Positions 1-8,542 of a DNA stretch of 64,000 bases are shown here, piece by piece. The notes under the pieces were generated by a model that saw only the letters and a list, made by a program, of their open reading frames with translations, searched no databases and was not told the DNA's origin. The position numbers and the translations under genes were made by a program. Every line of letters begins with the position of its first letter. Position 1 is the first letter of the stretch. The stretch is taken from positions 1,142,501 to 1,206,500 of the forward strand of contig NZ_JAQGPL010000001.1 of the NCBI RefSeq assembly GCF_028826105.1. Direction: 5' to 3'. Origin of the DNA: Paenibacillus humicola. GTDB lineage: Bacteria; Bacillota; Bacilli; Paenibacillales; Paenibacillaceae.

Positions 1-822
1 CGAGTTGATGAACCGCTCGGCGAGCAGCTTCCGGTCGTAGCCGCCGCTCTCGAGATCGTCCAGCCGGCTCAGCTTGATGCCGGTTATAAATTCCATGACC
101 AGCACTTTGCGCGAGGAATGGCGCCAGTATACCTTCGGAATGAACAGATGAGGATCGCCTTCGAACTGCCGGGCGATGCGTTCCGCATTTTTGCCCTCGA
201 TCGTATAATCCAGCTCGGCCAGCAGCGCCTTGGCGAATTCCGCGATCATGCTCTGCGCCTGGTACCGGCTTGCCCAATCGAAGCGCCGTTCGGCGATCGA
301 CGCCAAATTTTCTAGAATTTCCAAATCGGTCCGAATCGTCTCGGCAATGGACGGACGCTGGATTTTAACGGCGACCCGCTCGCCGGAGTCCAGGATGGCG
401 AAATGGACCTGCCCGATCGACGCGGCGGCGAGCGGCGTTTCTTCGAACGCGGCGAACAGGGTATCCATCGGAGCTTTTAATTCGGATTCGATAATTTGCC
501 GCACCTCGTCGAAAGGGAACGGGTCGACCTGGTCCTGAAGCTTCTCCAGCTCCTTGATGATGTCCTCCGGGATGAGATCGGGACGCGTGCTGGCGATTTG
601 CCCCAGCTTGACGAATGCGGGGCCTAAATCCTGAGTGACGCTGCGGATCCGTTCCCCGACCGTTTTCCGCTCGAATCTCCCGGATTCCGGGAACAGCCGC
701 CTCGGCACGGACAGCATGTGGAACACGTCCATTTCTTCCACGATGTAGCCGAATCCGTGCCGGATGAGCGATAAGGCGATCTCGCGGTAACGATTCATGT
801 GGCGAATCCGTTTCCCGAACAT
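1..822 (-). CDS. ABC1/UbiB/AarF-family atypical kinase (3' end outside window)
   Basis: Read on the minus strand, the open frame runs off the left edge, so the C-terminal half is missing. The N-terminal part carries the family's KxGQ motif (KLGQ near residues 72-75), the Ala-rich nucleotide loop (LAAASIGQVH, about 131-140) that replaces the Gly-rich loop of protein kinases, and the ATP-binding lysine in AVKIQRP (about K153). Members are atypical kinases or ATPases tied to quinone or lipid homeostasis; the exact substrate in Firmicutes is not settled. I chose the ATG at 822 because GAAGGG lies 9 bases upstream; an in-frame ATG at 831 has no properly spaced site. It follows the phasin-like gene with a gap of about 13 bases, so the two are probably co-transcribed. 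Confidence 0.9.
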   Translation of the reverse strand, partial: MFGKRIRHMNRYREIALSLIRHGFGYIVEEMDVFHMLSVPRRLFPESGRFERKTVGERIRSVTQDLGPAFVKLGQIASTRPDLIPEDIIKELEKLQDQVDPFPFDEVRQIIESELKAPMDTLFAAFEETPLAAASIGQVHFAILDSGERVAVKIQRPSIAETIRTDLEILENLASIAERRFDWASRYQAQSMIAEFAKALLAELDYTIEGKNAERIARQFEGDPHLFIPKVYWRHSSRKVLVMEFITGIKLSRLDDLESGGYDRKLLAERFINS

Positions 823-835
823 GGCGATCATCCCT

Positions 836-1147
836 TCACTCGGTTTCTTCAGGTTTGGATTGCTGCTGCTCCAGCTCGGCGATTCGCGATTCCAGCCGCG
901 CGACCTCGTCCTTTGACGCCACGTTCAGCTCGGCCAGCAGCTTTTGCAGCTGCTCGCGCACCATTTTTTTCAGTTCGTTCTGCCCTTCCTGGCCTTTGGC
1001 GATCAGATCGGCGACCAGCTCCTTCGACTCCGCCGGCGCCACCTCGCCCTTCTGCACAAGCTCCTCGACCAGCTTCTCCACTTTCTCCTTGCTGGCGATC
1101 GTCAGGCCGACGCCGAGCGATACCGCCTTTTTGAACAAATCGTTCAT
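836..1147 (-). CDS. Phasin-family-like coiled-coil protein
   Basis: This 103-residue protein has a short hydrophobic N-terminal helix (residues 1-20), then a Lys/Glu-rich amphipathic helical region ending in a leucine-rich coiled coil (about 80-97, SRIAELEQQQ). It resembles the small phasin-like proteins (PHA granule-associated or regulatory) often found beside UbiB-like kinases in Paenibacillaceae. A GGAGGG site precedes the ATG by 8 bases. No polyhydroxyalkanoate synthase gene is in view, so a granule role is only a family-level suggestion. It is the first gene of a two-gene minus-strand unit with the ABC1 kinase. Confidence 0.75.
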   Translation of the reverse strand: MNDLFKKAVSLGVGLTIASKEKVEKLVEELVQKGEVAPAESKELVADLIAKGQEGQNELKKMVREQLQKLLAELNVASKDEVARLESRIAELEQQQSKPEETE

Positions 1148-1431
1148 CTTATTCGCCCTCCGATTCCATATTCTTTCCTCAATATAACACTAAACGACGG
1201 AAATTATTAGTACGGGAGCAAAAAGCCGGCCGACGTCCGGTCGCCCCGCGTGGAGCAGGCGTACGCCGCGTTTCAGGGAAGCGGGCGTCGCAACGACCGC
1301 GGCGCGATACACGGCCTGCGTGTTAAGCCGGGCAGCCAGAAGAAACGGCGGACGCCGTTCTTTGGCGGTGGAGCAGGCCCCTTTCCTTAGATCGATCGAG
1401 AACACAAAAAAGTTATCGTTTCCTGCCGAAA
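1148..1431. other. Intergenic stretch without a supported gene
   Basis: About 280 bases between the phasin gene start and the terminator of the MMPL gene. Short frames are present on both strands, but none has a ribosome site or a recognisable product. It probably holds the promoter of the phasin/ABC1 unit; I could not single out convincing -35/-10 hexamers. Confidence 0.5.
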
Positions 1432-1465
1432 GAAAAATACCGGCCCCGCCATCAAGCGGAGCCGG
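1432..1465 (-). terminator. Rho-independent terminator of the MMPL gene
   Basis: On the minus strand a 10-bp GC stem (1440-1449 with 1456-1465, one G-U pair) and a 6-base loop are followed by TATTTTTCTTT. It lies about 100 bases past the stop of the MMPL transporter gene. Confidence 0.75.
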
Positions 1466-1563
1466 CATCGGCTGCGGAACGGTTCCCGGTGCCGGCGTAA
1501 AGCCGACCGGAGACTGTTTATACGAATCGTTTCGGAGCGGACACCTGCATGCCGGATTCCGCC

Positions 1564-4497
1564 TTAAGCCGTCGGCGTCGTCGGCTGATCGCCGCGCACG
1601 GCCGGGACGGCGCCGAGCGGGTTATCTTCCCGTTCGGGGCCGCTTTTGCGGAAAGGCCACCAGTTCGCTTCGCCGACCAGGTTCGCCAAGGCCGGCACGA
1701 CCAGACCCATAAAGACGGTCGAGTACAGCGCGAGCCCGATGACGATACCGGCGCCGATCTGCAGCAGCGTGTTGACGCCGGACATCATCAGCGCCGCGAA
1801 GGTGCCGCCCATAATGACGGCCGCGGAGACGATGACGCCGCCGGTCGTCGACATCGCCCGTCTCATCGCGTAAGCGATGCCGCCCGGGCGGTATTCCTCC
1901 TTGAAGCGGGCCATCAGGAAGATGCTGTAGTCGACCCCGAGCGCGACGATGATCAGGAAGATGAAGAAGGATGCGTTCCAGGACAGCCCGGGCTTGCCGA
2001 GCAGCCGGACGAAAATGAACTCGATGATGCCCATCGTAACCAGATAGTTGAAGCCGAGCGAGAGAAGCACGTACAGCGGCGCCAGGAACGAACGCAGGAG
2101 CAGCATCAGCACGATGAAAATGCCGATCAGCACGAACGTGCCGGTGCGGGTGAAATCGCTGTAGGAGATGTCCTTCAGCTCTTCGATTTGCGGCGTCGTG
2201 CCGGTCAGCTTCACGGCCGGGTGATTGATCGCCGTTCCGGCGAGGCTGCGCTCCAGCGTGCTGCGGATATCGTCTACCGTGACGAGCGCATTCGCGGAAT
2301 ACGGATTGACCGACAAAATGACGTCGATCTTTGCCGTTTTGCCGTCCTTCGACATGTAGGCGTCCAGCGCCTGCTGCAGCTCCTTGCTGCTAAGCGCTTC
2401 CTGCGGCAAATACCAGCCCGGAATTTGGGCTTCCCCGTGCTGCGCGATGCCCTGCTGGGCGTCCTTCACCTTCGCGAGCCCTTCGGAGATGCCGCCAAGG
2501 CCTTTGACGCCGTCGTTCAATCCTTCGCTCAGTGCGCTTATGCCGCCGCCCAGCTTCGCCGTACCGTCCGCCGCCTGCCGCTGGCCGTCGGCCAGCCGGC
2601 CGAGTCCGGAAGCGATTTGCGAGACGGCCGGGCTCATTTGGCCGAAGCTCTGCGAAGCCGCTGCGGCGCTTTGGCCGAGCTTGTTCAGCGCGCCGCTCAG
2701 CCCCTGCTGCTCGCCGAGCAGCATCCGGACGCTCGGGTCGTCCTTCAGCTCGGGATGAGCCTTCAGCAGCGCCTGCAGGCTGTCGCCCATGGAAGCGGCG
2801 GCTCCCGCGCTTTGCTTCAGGCCGCCTGCGAGCTGCTCCGTACCTTTCGACGCCTGCTGCAGGCCGTCCTGGATGCGCTGCAGCCCCCGCTGCGCCTGCA
2901 CCGTCTGCGACGACATCGTGCGCAGGCCGCTCTCCAGCCGGCCGATATCGCCCTGTCCTGCGGCGATTTGCCCGCCGGCCGAGCCGAGACCGCCGGCGAC
3001 CTTGTCGACGCCGTCCTTCAGCTGCTGCAGCGCATCCGACGTCTTCGTCAACTGGTCCGGCACCGTCAGCTCGGTCAGCTGCTCGCCGAGCGGCCGGACG
3101 GCGCTGCGCACCTCTTTGACGCCACCGAGCTTCGCCACGGCGGAGCTGGCCGATTCAAGCGCGGCCAGCGCTTCCGGCGTGCGCATCGAGCCGCTCGAGG
3201 TGAGGGCGACCGAGACTGGGAACACTTCGCCTGAGCCGAATGTCCGCTCGACCTGGCGGAAGCCCTGCACCGAGCCGTGGGACGGATCGATTTCGGCGAG
3301 ATCGTCAAAGGAGCGCTTGCCATGGAACAGCAGCGTCACCGGCGCTAGCACGATCACGACGACGAGCAGCACCGCGATCGGCCGCCGCGCGGCAAAGCCG
3401 GCCATGCCGCCCCAAAACTTCGATTCGCCGTGCCCTTGGCCCGTCTTCACCTTCGTAGGCCAGAACGTCGCCCGGCCGAAAATAAGCAGCAGCGCCGGCG
3501 TCAGCGTGAGACCGGCGAGCAGCGTCACCGCCACGCCGACCGAAACGCCGACGGCTGACTGGTACAAGCCGAATTTCGCGAAGCCGATCAGGAAGAACGC
3601 GACGAATACGGTGCTGGCCGAGAAGGCGACCGTCCGTCCGACCGTCCGCATCGTCCGTACGAGCGCGTCCACCTTGTCGCCGCCGCGGGCCAACTCTTCG
3701 CGGAAGCGCTGGATGAGCAGGATGCAGTAATCCGTTCCGGCGCCGAACAGGACGGCGATCAGGAACGACTCCGTGAACGAGGAGACGGGCATCCCGAAAT
3801 GGGTCGCCAGCGCCACGAGGCCGCGCGAAATGACGAGCGAGATGCCGATCGTCACGAGCGGCACGAACGGAGCGACTGGCGAACGGAACACGATCAGCAA
3901 AATGGCGAGCACGAGCACGACCGTGAGCAGCTCCGTTTTCTTCAGCCCGTCCTCCGAGCTCGATTGAAAATCCTTGTTGATCGGCGCGCTGCCCGTCAGC
4001 TCGACATGGCTGCCCGCAGGCGAGCCCTTCACTTCGTCCGCCAGCTTGTCGACCGCCTCCTGCGTGATCGTATCCATGTCGGGATGGTCGAAGCCGACGA
4101 GGATCAGCTCGGTCGTGCCGTCCGCGCTGCGGAATTTCGACGCCAGCTCGGGCGAATCGTAGGCCGACTGGACGGACTGGAAGCCGTCGTGTCCTTTCAG
4201 CTCCGCGAGCTGTGCGGCTTTCTGCTGCAGCCACTGCCGGTCCTGGCCGGTCAGGCCGCCTTTGCGGGAATAGACGACGATGGCGCTCGATTTGGTCGTC
4301 GCTTCCGGATTGATCCGTTCCAGAAGCTGCTTGGCCACGACGGATTCGGAATCGGACGGAATGAATTTCTGTTCCGTGTTCCGGACGATACCCTGCAAAT
4401 CGGGCAGCAGGGCGGCCGACAGGGCCGCAAAGACGACCCACAGAATGAGAACGATCCATTTCATGCGGGCGAGACCGCGTATAAACCGTTCCGGCAT
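1564..4497 (-). CDS. MMPL/RND-family transporter (YdfJ-like)
   Basis: The product is about 977 residues with the two-fold RND layout: a TM helix near residues 15-35, a large external domain, a block of five to six TM helices (about 185-360), a second external domain and a second TM block (about 740-940). The second external domain (about 480-680) is rich in Gln/Ala/Gly heptads, as in Gram-positive MMPL proteins. Such proteins export lipids or hydrophobic compounds using the proton gradient. The ATG at 4497 was chosen over 4539 because GGGGAGGAA lies 7 bases upstream. It is divergent from a TetR regulator (4789), which probably represses it; a candidate promoter and operator lie at 4590-4642. 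The substrate cannot be told. Confidence 0.92.
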   Translation of the reverse strand: MPERFIRGLARMKWIVLILWVVFAALSAALLPDLQGIVRNTEQKFIPSDSESVVAKQLLERINPEATTKSSAIVVYSRKGGLTGQDRQWLQQKAAQLAELKGHDGFQSVQSAYDSPELASKFRSADGTTELILVGFDHPDMDTITQEAVDKLADEVKGSPAGSHVELTGSAPINKDFQSSSEDGLKKTELLTVVLVLAILLIVFRSPVAPFVPLVTIGISLVISRGLVALATHFGMPVSSFTESFLIAVLFGAGTDYCILLIQRFREELARGGDKVDALVRTMRTVGRTVAFSASTVFVAFFLIGFAKFGLYQSAVGVSVGVAVTLLAGLTLTPALLLIFGRATFWPTKVKTGQGHGESKFWGGMAGFAARRPIAVLLVVVIVLAPVTLLFHGKRSFDDLAEIDPSHGSVQGFRQVERTFGSGEVFPVSVALTSSGSMRTPEALAALESASSAVAKLGGVKEVRSAVRPLGEQLTELTVPDQLTKTSDALQQLKDGVDKVAGGLGSAGGQIAAGQGDIGRLESGLRTMSSQTVQAQRGLQRIQDGLQQASKGTEQLAGGLKQSAGAAASMGDSLQALLKAHPELKDDPSVRMLLGEQQGLSGALNKLGQSAAAASQSFGQMSPAVSQIASGLGRLADGQRQAADGTAKLGGGISALSEGLNDGVKGLGGISEGLAKVKDAQQGIAQHGEAQIPGWYLPQEALSSKELQQALDAYMSKDGKTAKIDVILSVNPYSANALVTVDDIRSTLERSLAGTAINHPAVKLTGTTPQIEELKDISYSDFTRTGTFVLIGIFIVLMLLLRSFLAPLYVLLSLGFNYLVTMGIIEFIFVRLLGKPGLSWNASFFIFLIIVALGVDYSIFLMARFKEEYRPGGIAYAMRRAMSTTGGVIVSAAVIMGGTFAALMMSGVNTLLQIGAGIVIGLALYSTVFMGLVVPALANLVGEANWWPFRKSGPEREDNPLGAVPAVRGDQPTTPTA

Positions 4498-4589
4498 ATT
4501 GAGTTCCTCCCCTGACATCGCGGACGGCGGAATTGTCACGCGCCGCTTTTTTTCTATTCTTATTTATAGCCGAAAGATCCGCCGAAATC

Positions 4590-4642
4590 AATAATTTTGT
4601 ACTAGTGGTCATAATTATTTTGTGATAATTTATTGAACACAA
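4590..4642 (-). promoter_or_regulatory. MMPL promoter with candidate TetR operator
   Basis: Minus strand: a -35-like TTGTGT (4642-4637), 17-base spacer and -10-like AATAAT (4619-4614). Overlapping the -10 is a 30-bp imperfect inverted repeat at 4590-4619 with outer arms AATAATT/AATTATT and further symmetric TG/CA and C/G positions around ACTAGT. Its place between the divergent MMPL and tetR genes fits a repressor site. The operator assignment is inference. Confidence 0.45.
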
Positions 4643-4714
4643 TGGGATATATCGGGAATTTAATGGAGAGGAGGGGGATTTAGGACAGAAAAATTGGACT
4701 TGCGGTCACCTACG

Positions 4715-4744
4715 TTTACGGGCGCAAACCGGCTATGTTACAAT
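4715..4744 (+). promoter_or_regulatory. Candidate sigma-A promoter of the tetR gene
   Basis: TTTACG (4715-4720), an 18-base spacer and TACAAT (4739-4744), ending 44 bases before the ATG of the TetR gene. Both hexamers are near consensus, but the spacer is one base longer than optimal. Confidence 0.45.
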
Positions 4745-4788
4745 GTCGGTACGGGTGTTGACTTGCAAAAGGGAAGGATGGAAGGCGG

Positions 4789-5373
4789 ATGAAGCGCGAG
4801 CAGAAGAAGGCAGAGACTCGGCTGCGCATCAAGGAGGCTGCGCTCTCGCTGTTCGCCGAGCTCGGCTACGAGAATGCGTCGATCGAGCAGATCGCGAAGC
4901 AGGCAGGCGTTGCGAAGGGAACTTTTTTCAACTATTTCTCTTCCAAGGAAGAGCTGATTTGCGATCTGCAGGGGCTGTTCGTCATCGATCAGATCTCGAA
5001 GCTGACGGACAATCCGGGACTGCTCATTCCGAGAATGCGGCTGCTTCTGTTTCAGCTCGTGCACGATTTTCCGCTCGGCAAGCCGCTGGCGCGCGCGTTG
5101 TTTCAGGCTATTCTCGGCAGCCCGAAGGCGCTGGACGCCCACAACCGGATGATCGGCGGGCTGATGGAGGCGATCGTGCCGGTCGTCGCGCTCGGCCAGC
5201 AAAACGGAGAGCTGCGCAGGGATATGCCGGCGGAGATGATTGCCCGGCTTGCGCTGCAGACGTATTACGGCGCGTTGTTCGTCTGGTCGATGGGGGGCCG
5301 GGAGGAGGAGCTGTCCGAACAGATTGCGATTACGTTCGATTTGTTTTTCAAAGGTATCGCGGCTTCGTCCTGA
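4789..5373 (+). CDS. TetR/AcrR-family transcriptional regulator
   Basis: The 194-residue protein has a typical TetR N-terminal DNA-binding domain (residues 1-50): an ALSLFAELGYENAS helix, then IEQIAKQAGVAKGTFFNYFSSKEEL, which is the classic helix-turn-helix and following helix. The C-terminal ligand and dimer domain is all-helical and variable. It is transcribed away from the MMPL transporter gene, so it most likely represses that transporter and itself in response to a substrate. A GGAAGGCGG purine stretch directly precedes the ATG. A strong terminator follows at 5389. Confidence 0.93.
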   Translation: MKREQKKAETRLRIKEAALSLFAELGYENASIEQIAKQAGVAKGTFFNYFSSKEELICDLQGLFVIDQISKLTDNPGLLIPRMRLLLFQLVHDFPLGKPLARALFQAILGSPKALDAHNRMIGGLMEAIVPVVALGQQNGELRRDMPAEMIARLALQTYYGALFVWSMGGREEELSEQIAITFDLFFKGIAASS

Positions 5374-5388
5374 CGACAGGCGGGCGGC

Positions 5389-5446
5389 AAAAAGCGGCTT
5401 TCGGCCCGATGCGCTTTGCGCGCACTCGGCCGGGAGCCGCTTTTTT
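5389..5446 (+). terminator. Terminator after tetR (usable on both strands)
   Basis: AAAAAGCGGCT pairs with AGCCGCTTTTTT, extended by CGGCC/GGCCG, ending in TTTTTT. It also faces the minus-strand gene at 5590-5898, whose transcript would read into the complementary T-run. Confidence 0.85.
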
Positions 5447-5589
5447 CAACCATTAAGTGAATTCGTTCAAGCTTGCCTGTCCGTGGGGCTTTCATTTCCA
5501 AGAGAATCCACTTTCTTCGCCGTCCAAAGGCGGCGACATCCGTGTGGCAAGCATTTCTGCCAGGGGCGGCGGGAGCCGCAATCCTGCTG

Positions 5590-5898
5590 TCAAGCTTCGA
5601 AGCCGGCGAGCGTGCCGTCTCCCCGAATTGCCGCGGCGGCATGCGCCACGTTGGGATGGACGTAGCCGATGCCGCTGAAACGACGGCCGCCAGCGGTAAT
5701 GCCGGACAGCTCGACGCGAATGTCCTCGCTTTCATTAAATCGGTGGAGCAGTGCCGACTGCGTCATGCCGTCCACGTCGATATACCAAAGCCGGTAGCCG
5801 GCTTCGGTCACGACGAACAGCTTCGCCGCGGCGAAGACCAACCGGGTCGCCGCGCCGCAATAGACGATTTCGAGCTCCGCGATGGCATAGCTGTCCAA
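5590..5898 (-). CDS. Hypothetical 102-residue protein
   Basis: I do not recognise this family. The frame starts with TTG (5898), 10 bases after a perfect AAAGGAGG, which is the main reason for believing the gene. The product is small and apparently soluble; beta-type segments are likely (IVYCGAATRLVFAAAKLFVVTEAGYRLWYIDVDG is too long to quote as a motif but reads as alternating strands around residues 11-45). It has no cysteine cluster and no membrane helix of full length. A sigma-A-like promoter lies upstream at 5962-5990, and the gene stands alone, convergent with tetR. Confidence 0.6.
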   Translation of the reverse strand: MDSYAIAELEIVYCGAATRLVFAAAKLFVVTEAGYRLWYIDVDGMTQSALLHRFNESEDIRVELSGITAGGRRFSGIGYVHPNVAHAAAAIRGDGTLAGFEA

Positions 5899-6220
5899 AG
5901 CGACTCATTCCTCCTTTCGTCCCGTTGCACGGGACCTTATACGTTCCTTTAACACGTTCACTATCTATAAGGGACAGCTTCGATTGTAAAGGCGCTTTTC
6001 CGTTTTCGCAACCGAATGTAGAGGCTTCCGTTAAGAGGTACCGGCCCTCAGCGTTCGGCCGGCGGGACGCCTCCCACCAGCGGAGCGAAGAAGTCGCTCG
6101 GACAGCGGACGGCGTAAACGGAAAGGGGGAGATCATATGGTCATGACCCGAAATAACGGGCGTGCGCGGTGAGAGGGGACGAAAAAGCGAAACCGATCAA
6201 CGGCCCGCTTGCGGCGGTCA
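5899..6220. other. Intergenic stretch between hypothetical gene and ABC operon end
   Basis: About 320 bases. It holds the promoter of the 5590-5898 gene (see 5962) and the 3' end region of the minus-strand sigma/ABC operon. I see no further gene. A weak CGG/CCG stem followed by a T-rich run near 6180 might end the operon, but it is not convincing. Confidence 0.4.
5962..5990 (-). promoter_or_regulatory. Candidate sigma-A promoter of the 5590-5898 gene
   Basis: Minus strand TTTACA (5990-5985), 17-base spacer and TAGATA (5967-5962). The start would be about 57 bases before the TTG codon. Confidence 0.5.
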
Positions 6221-7102
6221 TTAATCGGTACTGGTGGCGGCCGTTAGGCGCTGCAGCCGGCAGCGGATAAAATAAGCGTCCTCCAGCGACGTTTCGCGTG
6301 GGACGAACTGCGGCCCCGGGCAGACGGCGCTCATCAGCCGCACGCGGAAGGTACGGTTTACCTGGGATACGATGTGCAGCACCGACAAGCGATCGAGCGC
6401 GGCATATTCGGCCGCGCCGACCGTCCCTTCCCAGATCGACAGCGGCAGCCCTTCGGACCATTCCGGGAGGGTGCCGTAAAACCGGACCCGGCCGCCGTCC
6501 AGCCACAGCACCCGGTCGGCCCACGTTTCCCACTCGTTCAGCTCGTGGGCCGACACGATCACGGTTCTGCCGGACGAACGGGCGGCGACGAACCGGATGA
6601 AGCGCAGCCGCTCCAGCGCATCGAGCGCATTCAGCGGCTCATCCAGAAACAGAAACGCCGGCGAGCCGATCCACGCCTGCGAGAGCGCGATCCGCTGCCG
6701 GACGCCCTGCGGCAGCGTTTTGATTTTCCGCCCCGCATAGCCGGACAGTCCGAATGCGTCCGCAAGCTCCTCCAGCTCGCCCGCAGCGGCGCCGCCCTTC
6801 AGCTCGGCCAAATAGCGCAGCAGCCTCGGCGGCTTCATCTCCTCGTACAGCTCCAGCCCTGTCGGCACGAAGCCGATCTGCGAGCGGATGACCGGCAAAT
6901 CCCGTTCCGCGGTCAAGCCGTTATAACGGATTTCGCCTTCGCCGGGAAACTGCGCGGTCGCCAGCAGCCGCAGCAGCGACGATTTCCCCGCGCCGTTTCG
7001 GCCGACCAGAAGCGTGATGCCGGTTTTGAACGTCAGACGGGGAATATCGATCCGGAAATCGGAGCTGCTGTGCCGCCATATGACCTGATGAAGCTCCAGC
7101 AT
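6221..7102 (-). CDS. ABC transporter ATP-binding protein (last gene of sigma-factor operon)
   Basis: The 293-residue protein carries a Walker A GRNGAGKSS (about residues 34-42), a Walker B FLFLDEP and the switch His in VSAHEL. The signature loop is unusual: LPQGVRQRI instead of LSGGQxxR, with only the second Gly and the Arg kept. It energises an export-type ABC transporter; the preceding 275-residue membrane protein (7135-7962) is the likely permease partner. AAAGGAG lies 12 bases before the ATG, and the gap to the upstream gene is 32 bases. It is the fifth gene of the minus-strand unit that begins at 11630. Confidence 0.88.
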   Translation of the reverse strand: MLELHQVIWRHSSSDFRIDIPRLTFKTGITLLVGRNGAGKSSLLRLLATAQFPGEGEIRYNGLTAERDLPVIRSQIGFVPTGLELYEEMKPPRLLRYLAELKGGAAAGELEELADAFGLSGYAGRKIKTLPQGVRQRIALSQAWIGSPAFLFLDEPLNALDALERLRFIRFVAARSSGRTVIVSAHELNEWETWADRVLWLDGGRVRFYGTLPEWSEGLPLSIWEGTVGAAEYAALDRLSVLHIVSQVNRTFRVRLMSAVCPGPQFVPRETSLEDAYFIRCRLQRLTAATSTD

Positions 7103-7134
7103 CGCTTTCGTTCACTCCTTTGCGCCGCCGCGCT

Positions 7135-7962
7135 CTACGGCAGCAGCTTGCGGCCGAAGCTGCGGCGGCAGGCGAGCGCGAGCAGCAGCAGTCCTGCGGC
7201 AGCCGCGGCCGTTTGGATTTCCATCCGGGCGGCGCCGGCCGCGAGATCGCGCAGCATGCCGACACGCTGCGCCAGCCCGTTCCAGCCGACCCAGAAAACA
7301 AGCGCGCAGGCGAAAGCGGCCTTGAAGCCTTTCCACAGGAGCACGTAGGCGGTGACGCCGCTGACCAGCAGCAGCAGCGACATCCACTGCAGCACGAACG
7401 GCAGCAGAGGGAACGATTCGACTTTTGCGTACATATAGACCGAGCCGGCGATGCCCAGCAGCACGTCGAGCCCGATGACGATCATCGTGCGCACGATCAG
7501 GAGCAGCGCGGGCGGGTAGGGCGTAATGCTTTCGATCATCCGCATTTCCCGGTTCCACGACCGGAAGCTGTATGCCAGCGAAGCGAGCAGCAGGGCCGGC
7601 AGGACAAGCGCGAAATTGTTGCCGATTTCGGCGAACGACGTTTCGTCCCGGCTCCCGTCCGGCTGCGTCAGGAGCAGCAGCATGCCGAAGACGATCAGGC
7701 TTGCGACCCAATACACGCGCGAATACGAGGATAACTGGGACCGGACGAGCCGAAGCACCGACGGCCGTTTGACGGCCGAGGCACGGGCGTGAAAGAAGCG
7801 CTCCCGGTCGGTCGACTCCTGCAGCTCGTCGAACGCCGGCTGCAGCGCCTGCAGCAGGCGGATGGTGTCGCCGGACGAGACGGGCTTCGCCATCAGCTGC
7901 TCGAGCGGCCGGCGGAGCTCGTTTTCCAGCCGCTTAAGTTCGTTGTCTTTTTGCACGGTCAT
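7135..7962 (-). CDS. Multi-pass membrane protein, probable ABC permease partner or anti-sigma factor
   Basis: The 275-residue product has a charged cytosolic N-terminal part (about residues 1-80, Lys/Arg/Glu-rich helices), then about six TM helices (about 85-103, 118-135, 150-175, 180-205, 208-230, 245-262). The gene overlaps the end of the ECF sigma factor gene by 29 bases, with GAAGGAGG 7-8 bases before its ATG, so translation is coupled. Position directly after an ECF sigma gene suggests an anti-sigma role for the cytosolic segment; position before an ABC ATPase suggests a permease. The two could be combined. No zinc-binding anti-sigma motif (HxxxCxxC) is visible. Confidence 0.7.
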   Translation of the reverse strand: MTVQKDNELKRLENELRRPLEQLMAKPVSSGDTIRLLQALQPAFDELQESTDRERFFHARASAVKRPSVLRLVRSQLSSYSRVYWVASLIVFGMLLLLTQPDGSRDETSFAEIGNNFALVLPALLLASLAYSFRSWNREMRMIESITPYPPALLLIVRTMIVIGLDVLLGIAGSVYMYAKVESFPLLPFVLQWMSLLLLVSGVTAYVLLWKGFKAAFACALVFWVGWNGLAQRVGMLRDLAAGAARMEIQTAAAAAGLLLLALACRRSFGRKLLP

Positions 7963-8542
7963 GCCGTCCGCCTCCTTCGACGTTTTCTTGATTCTTCGGC
8001 TCCTGCAGCAGCCTCGCTTTCAGCTTGCGCAGGCCGCTGTACAGATGGGTTTTGACCGAACCGAGCGGCAGGCGAACGATATCCGCGATATCCTGCAGCT
8101 TCAAATCCTGATAAAACCGGAGCATGATGATATCCCGCTGCACATCGGGCAGCGACTCGAGCGACTGCTGCACCTCCTTGCGCGTCTCCTGGCGCTCGGC
8201 CAGCTCCACGACGGATGTCCCCGGGTCCCGCTGCTCGGGCGGCTCCGCGAAAGGAAACCGGTCGGTCCGGAACTGCGCGCTTTTCCAATAGTCCCGGCAC
8301 AGGTTCAGCGCGACCCGGTACAGCCAGGCCTGCACGTTGTCCGGCTGTCTTTTCTCATTGAGCTGCCGGATCAGCTTCAGGAACGTCTCCTGAACGTAAT
8401 CCTCCGCCCGCTCCGGATCCCGCAGCTGCCGCTGCAAAAAACCGGACAGCGGCGCATGATACCGGTGCACCAGCGCTTCGAAGGACGCCTGGTCGCCCCG
8501 GGCCATGCCGGTAAGCAAATCTTCGTCGGTTACGCCGTTCAC
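7934..8542 (-). CDS. ECF-type RNA polymerase sigma factor
   Basis: The 202-residue protein shows sigma region 2 (YHAPLSGFLQRQLRDPERAEDYVQETFLKL, about residues 24-58) and region 4 with the HTH (LPDVQRDIIMLRFY...LKLQDIADIVRLPLGSVKTHL, about 130-170). The start is GTG at 8542, overlapping the TGA of the upstream gene as GTGA, with GGAGGAAGAAGG just before it, so it is translationally coupled. It probably directs transcription of its own operon; a weak sigma-M/Y-like promoter is noted at 11657-11683. The setting (sigma factor, membrane protein and ABC genes together) recalls the B. subtilis sigY-yxl operon in plan, not necessarily in orthology. Confidence 0.92.
   Translation of the reverse strand: MNGVTDEDLLTGMARGDQASFEALVHRYHAPLSGFLQRQLRDPERAEDYVQETFLKLIRQLNEKRQPDNVQAWLYRVALNLCRDYWKSAQFRTDRFPFAEPPEQRDPGTSVVELAERQETRKEVQQSLESLPDVQRDIIMLRFYQDLKLQDIADIVRLPLGSVKTHLYSGLRKLKARLLQEPKNQENVEGGGRHDRAKRQRT

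Noticed and set aside
1190..1468. Minus-strand frame of 92 codons
   Set aside because: It overlaps the MMPL terminator, has no ribosome site and its product is not plausible.
1549..3234. Long plus-strand frame of 561 codons
   Set aside because: It is antisense to the MMPL gene, Arg/Asp/Gln-rich, has no ribosome site and no recognisable domain. High GC content creates such frames.
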